64,000 bases of DNA. Source: Phoenix dactylifera (lineage: Eukaryota; Streptophyta; Magnoliopsida; Arecales; Arecaceae). Under the pieces are notes generated by a model. It did no database searches. It saw only the letters and a program-made list of their open reading frames with translations, and was not told the origin of the DNA. The stretch spans positions 8,473,194 through 8,537,193 of the forward strand of contig NC_052405.1 in the NCBI RefSeq assembly GCF_009389715.1. The letters are read 5' to 3'. Of the stretch, positions 59,629 to 64,000 are shown piece after piece (positions within the stretch are counted from its first letter, which is position 1; every line of letters begins with the position of its first letter). A program made the translations under genes and the position numbers.

Positions 59629-61781
59629 GATGGCATGAAATCGCTCTTAACACAGCAAAGAAGCGAGATCATGAGTACCCATTGGATATTGGCATCAAAA
59701 CCCCTCAAAAGAAAGAAAGAGATTAAACTATTTTACCCACCAAGATCGAACTTTTGGAGTGGAAACTTGTACAAATTCCGAATTTCTAATCTCGCAGTAC
59801 AGATCTCTCTCCAAAATTAGTGAAAGAAATGAAATTTAAGTAAATTCTTAACGAAGCAAAACAGCAAGGTGGGAACTTTCTCCAAGAAAACCTCTTTTTC
59901 ATGAATCCATAATTCTATCAGACAAGCCCAGATGAGAATTCAAAGTTATGAATCGATATGACACTAAATTTCTAAACCTGATACACAATCCCTCTTCTAA
60001 CATCCAGAAAATGGAAAAAATCTAAGCATTCCTAAAGAGACAATGGAAAAATCTAAACAAACTAAAGGTATCAGAAAGCACACTAACTCGGTATGAATCC
60101 GCACTCCAGATGGCACGAAAGAAAACTTCAACTCGAGCCGGACGGAAATCTGAAGTGAAAACTGGATGGAACCGTGAATTTCTCTTCCTTATTCAGCGAA
60201 ATCTCATCATTGGCAGCCCAAGTCGGATTTAAAAGTGGGGGGAAAACAAAGAAAGGATGGCATCCAGCTTAGAGAAATCACAATCAAGAAGAAGATTTTC
60301 TTATTTTTAGACGTTCTAGATGGGATTTCTGTGGGAAACAAACAGAAGTAGACGACAGCTCTTATTGTCGGATTGAGATCTTTAGACTAAATTAGAAAGA
60401 AAACAGGGAGAGGAGGGAGCAAGAGACGACGGAATGAAAAAAATCTAATGGAGAGCGCCTGCATCATGTTCATATAGAGGGCCCTTTATACGGTGCCACG
60501 TAATATATAACACGATTCTCAAAGCAAGGTAAGAAACTACATAGGTTCCTGGAAATCAAATAGATGATACATTTCTAATCCTTCTTTAATGTAAGAATAT
60601 TTTTTAAAAAAAGTCCAGGATATAGATAAGAATAGGGAAAACTTCTATTCTTATTAACTTGGTGAATATAACCTTATTTTGATGACTAAATTTAAAATAA
60701 TATATTTGTATGAGATGAGAGGAGTTACAACTTACAATAATAAAGGCAGGTAGAGGTTCACTTTGCGGTTCACCATTTTGAAGAATTTATCTTATAGAAT
60801 TACGTGTTTGTGCCTTATCTTTTATGCTATCTTTTTTTTTTAATGATTTTGTTGACTGCACTCACATCCGTCGTGCATGAGTTGCTATTGTACCAAAAAA
60901 AAAAAAAAAAACATGTAGGGTTACTCCAGTTGAATAAAGTTGATTTCAGAAATTTTAGTTTAATATTATTATTATTTTTTACTGTGCATGGCTGCATGTC
61001 AAAATGAATAAGAGAATATGAAGACAGGTAAATGATTTTTCGAAACACTGTGCTAATCTAATAAGAATTTAAGATTGGTTATTCAATTAATAGTTTTCAT
61101 CATATTTATCCTTAGCTTCAAATGCACGTCACCTTTGTTCACTAACATTCCAAATTACACCTTTATCCATCCATCCCTTCGTAATATCTTTTTAACAAAT
61201 TTATCTGCCCTTGTTTAGATCGTACTCTCTTTCTTTAACACAGAGAAACAATAGGAATGTACTGTGAAAAACTGAAAATATATTAATCCATTCATGTTAG
61301 TAATAATAAAATCTTTTTATTCAATGGGTTCATGGTCATCTGCCTTGTTCTCATGTGCCTTGGCTGTGGCAAATATTTGAGATTTTCTGCCCTGGATAAC
61401 AAGCATCGTATTACAACACTCCTAGAAACTCTGATGCAGATGTTTTGTTAGGATTATTATTTGGTTTAGCAGTGCAATAAGGGTAACAAATAATCTATGC
61501 TTCCATAAGGAAAACAACTTACCTGCATTATATCAAATTACCAGTTGTTAATTAGTTAACGTTATGTAATGATCTCAAATGATGTATTTCTTAAATGAGA
61601 TTGAAACTATCCATCCAACACTTCTTTGACATGAATCAGCCGTGCAACATGCAAAAAATTAAAATACTAAACTTTGGATATATAATCTGAATTCTAAGAA
61701 ATCTCCATATCCATTAAGTATTTAATAGAATTATCTCTCACAGCTATGCACTAAAAAAGAACGTCACAAGAGCGATATTGC
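59629..61781. other. upstream region of the DUF218 gene and spacer
   Basis: 59629 to about 60450 is probably leader plus promoter of the minus-strand gene, with a CTTTATACGG stretch near 60484 as a weak TATA candidate. Beyond it the spacer is AT-rich, with an A15-type run near 60895-60910. No gene found. Confidence 0.4.
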
Positions 61782-61918
61782 TGTAACAACCCAGAATCCT
61801 ATCCAAAATAGCTAATCGAAAGATATTATTTAGGTTTCTTAATCATGTATAAGTACCCAAGATCTACCTAACAAATAACCGATGAGGAATTAAACACACG
61901 CCCGCAAGGGTCCTCACA
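61782..61918 (-). mobile_element. solo LTR of the TRIM family (copy 4)
   Basis: A single 137 bp LTR in reverse orientation: on the plus strand it starts TGTAACAACCCAG and ends GGGTCCTCACA. It is flanked by the exact 5 bp duplication ATTGC (61777-61781 and 61919-61923). It defines the family LTR as 137 bp with TG…CA ends. A solo LTR normally arises by recombination between the two LTRs of one insertion. Confidence 0.88.
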
Positions 61919-63028
61919 ATTGCATAAGGAAAAAACTAGCTAAAAGTTATAACTTAGCCTAGTTTGTCTAAGGATTACAACTGGAAAGAAGAATGAGTTG
62001 GGTCCAAATAATGCTATAGTCCCATGAGCCCTCCCCAATCAATCAAACCATCTGTGCTTCATTAAAACGTAGAAAAATATCATTTGTGTCACACCAATGC
62101 GTATGCTGCTATGGCAAGAGGAAATTTCTGTGTCATTGGGCGGGGGTCCACCTTGGATTACTCATGAAACAATAGATAGAAATTTGTAGCCGTGGGTCGT
62201 CGATGACATCCTTGGAGACATTATTTTTTGCTGCAATTTGATCGAATTTGTTCGCATATGCTCTTCACCTGCGTCACCCACTTCATCATGCAAATCTAAA
62301 GCCTATCAGTATCTTCCATTGGATAAACGAAGAACTGCGGCACCCACGGGATCTTTGGGATACAACGCCCAGCTTATACAGCATTATATTGTCACGAACT
62401 AATTTTAGTAGATCATCTGCAACCTTTTAACTTTAAAGAAAGTTCTTACAATTGGAGAGGTGCAATTTTTTTTTTATTGGCGATGCACTTCTTAGCCTCA
62501 TCTAATTTACGAAGGAAGTCAGTCTCGATTTGAATATATATATATATATATAAATATATATATATGCTCCACTAGATCTTTTTCCAGCCAATAAAAATAT
62601 ATCACGCGTCAAACTTGTATAAAGTTTTTGCAATTTGAATGTAAAAGATTTGCAGCTGATCCAAACTAGAGATTACTTGTTCCTAAATCGCAAACAAGCG
62701 TCGACATTTTTTTCGAAGCAACTAATGTTTAGCCCCTGGTTTGATCTCTTTGTTTGACTCCATGTCGCTTGTTTCAAACATCTGAAATATGAAACTGATT
62801 GCTGCCCTTTGATTTATCTATTTTCCAATGATCAATAGGTGCTGACCAAATGTTTATTCTTTGGTGCTTGCGTGGTCTAGCTAGACTTCGATCTTCATAA
62901 CTATATTGTAAATACAACATGTAAGCGTGCAAAAAATCAGACAAATCTATGCATACGATATGTCAAAGGGCCGTCATGTAGATCTAAATGGCGATCAAAC
63001 TGAGGACCGGGAGTTAATTTGCACAATT
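61919..63028. other. spacer upstream of the dirigent gene
   Basis: AT-rich spacer with a (TA)n microsatellite at about 62537-62565. No coding or RNA gene seen. The right end is the dirigent promoter. Confidence 0.5.
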
Positions 63029-63036
63029 TATAAATA
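63029..63036 (+). promoter_or_regulatory. TATA box of the dirigent gene
   Basis: TATAAATA, 67 bp before the ATG at 63104, which suits a short leader of about 35-45 bases. Confidence 0.6.
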
Positions 63037-63103
63037 CACATAGCATCCACTCCGCAATCTGCCAATCTTTGCTCATACATAGTTTTGCACCCATAACTCC
63101 TCC

Positions 63104-63655
63104 ATGGCTGCTAAACCCAATCTCTCGCTACTCTTCCTCCTAGCTCTCATGCCAATGGTGGTGGTCATGGCTCAGCAAAATCGTCGGCAGCAAAATTTGA
63201 CCCATATACACTTCTATGTTCATGACACATTGAGTGGCCCGAACCCCACGACTGTTCGGGTTGTGGAGGGGCCGATGAAATTGCTAGAGACAAACTTAAA
63301 CTTTGGAGATATCTTTGTGTTTGACGATCCACTGACTGAGGGGCCGAACCCGACATCGAAGCTCCTAGGACGGGCCTATGGATCCTACATCTTTGCATCC
63401 CAGAGCACGACCAAACCGATGTTGTTATTGACTGTAAATATCGTGCTAATGGATGGACAGTATGATGGCAGCACATTCTCTATAGTGGCAAGTGATGCAA
63501 GTTTTGTTCAAGTGGTGGAGATGCCTATAGTCGGAGGGACCGGCCGATTCCGCATGGCTCGAGGGTATGCTCATTCAAAGACCTACTGGTATAATACCAC
63601 CACCTATGATGGTATCTATGAGGTGGATGCTTACTTATTGCACTTTGTCATATGA
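63104..63655 (+). CDS. dirigent protein
   Basis: Secreted dirigent family protein (183 residues, intronless, the usual size). The family steers stereo-selective coupling of phenoxy radicals in lignan or terpenoid formation, or helps organise lignin; the substrate cannot be read from this sequence. A signal peptide covers about residues 1-23 (LSLLFLLALMPMVVVMA). The eight-stranded barrel follows: THIHFYVHDTLSGPNPTTV, FGDIFVFDDPLTEGPNPTSK, LLGRAYGSYIFASQ, LMDGQYDGSTFSIV, EMPIVGGTGRFRMARGYAHS and a closing YEVDAYLLHFVI. Potential N-glycosylation sites are NLT (31) and NTT (about 164). The ATG at 63104 is the only one that keeps the signal peptide and lies just downstream of a TATA box. It is transcribed away from the DUF218 gene. 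Confidence 0.95.
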   Translation: MAAKPNLSLLFLLALMPMVVVMAQQNRRQQNLTHIHFYVHDTLSGPNPTTVRVVEGPMKLLETNLNFGDIFVFDDPLTEGPNPTSKLLGRAYGSYIFASQSTTKPMLLLTVNIVLMDGQYDGSTFSIVASDASFVQVVEMPIVGGTGRFRMARGYAHSKTYWYNTTTYDGIYEVDAYLLHFVI

Positions 63656-63849
63656 GACTTTTAGGTCCCTATTGGTTTTCTTCTTGTGGTTGTCTTTGTT
63701 TGGGATTAGTTCTTTCAGGAGTGGATTGCTTTTCTTGTCTCTGTCTTGGATATTTGATCTTTTTGTATATATAAGTGTTGTTTTGTTTTTCTTTTTTCTT
63801 AGTTGTATACATAGTGTGCTTGTGATTGTTTGTTCATAAATTTCTACCA

Positions 63850-63890
<41 letters not shown>

Positions 63891-64000
63891 TAGAAAAAGA
63901 TTATTGTTTCACTGTCCAGTTTCCACGTATTAATTGTCATAACGTGTTCACTAGCACCTGCACAGCTTTGTTTTAGATAATTTATTCTAATAAGCAAAAA
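63656..64000. other. dirigent 3' region with TC/AT microsatellite
   Basis: T-rich 3' untranslated sequence, then a (TC)n-(AT)n compound microsatellite at about 63850-63890. The window ends here. Confidence 0.6.

Noticed and set aside
7616-63655. A biosynthetic or defence gene cluster linking the seven genes
   Set aside because: The genes belong to unrelated pathways, are on mixed strands and are far apart; shared cell-wall or defence themes are common in random plant windows.

Overview
The window is plant nuclear DNA from a monocot, most likely a palm. This is inferred from the protein families, the GT-AG intron structures, one very GC-rich intronless gene with a falling 5' to 3' GC gradient, and AT-rich spacers full of small retroelements. 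I recognise seven host genes whose exons join in phase to full-length proteins. In order: a PME51-type pectinesterase/inhibitor (+, 7616-9268), a GUX-type xylan glucuronosyltransferase (-, 13406-19394), a LAZ1/DUF300 membrane protein (+, coding 30697-38565), a barley-type pathogen-related protein (+, 42366-44586), a TRM11 tRNA guanosine-10 methyltransferase (-, 45877-53167), a DUF218 membrane protein (-, 54896-59628) and a dirigent protein (+, 63104-63655).

Layout. 1-7.4 kb is gene-poor, with a small LTR element (TRIM) and a 5'-truncated LINE carrying reverse transcriptase and a terminal RNase H domain. 7.6-20.5 kb holds the pectinesterase and GUX genes, which converge on a spacer with a second LINE tail. 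20.5-28.1 kb is a repeat-rich gap: a second TRIM, a SINE, two inverted-repeat MITE-like elements, and an ARMADILLO REPEAT ONLY (ARO) pseudogene split by a third, rearranged TRIM. 28.2-38.6 kb is LAZ1 with its long leader. 39.9-41.6 kb is a tandem array of about 350-405 bp units. 42.4-60.5 kb carries the pathogen-related, TRM11 and DUF218 genes; a SINE with a perfect 12 bp target duplication sits in a TRM11 intron. 60.5-64 kb holds a solo TRIM LTR and the dirigent gene.

The genes are not an operon or an obvious cluster. The pectinesterase, GUX and dirigent proteins act in or on the cell wall; the pathogen-related and LAZ1 families are linked to defence or cell death; TRM11 is housekeeping. I see no sign of an undescribed multi-gene system. 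The most unusual content is the repeat biology: one TRIM family in four structural states (two LTR-internal-LTR copies, a solo LTR, and a copy with the same LTR end at both termini), a SINE family, and tandem arrays beside genes.
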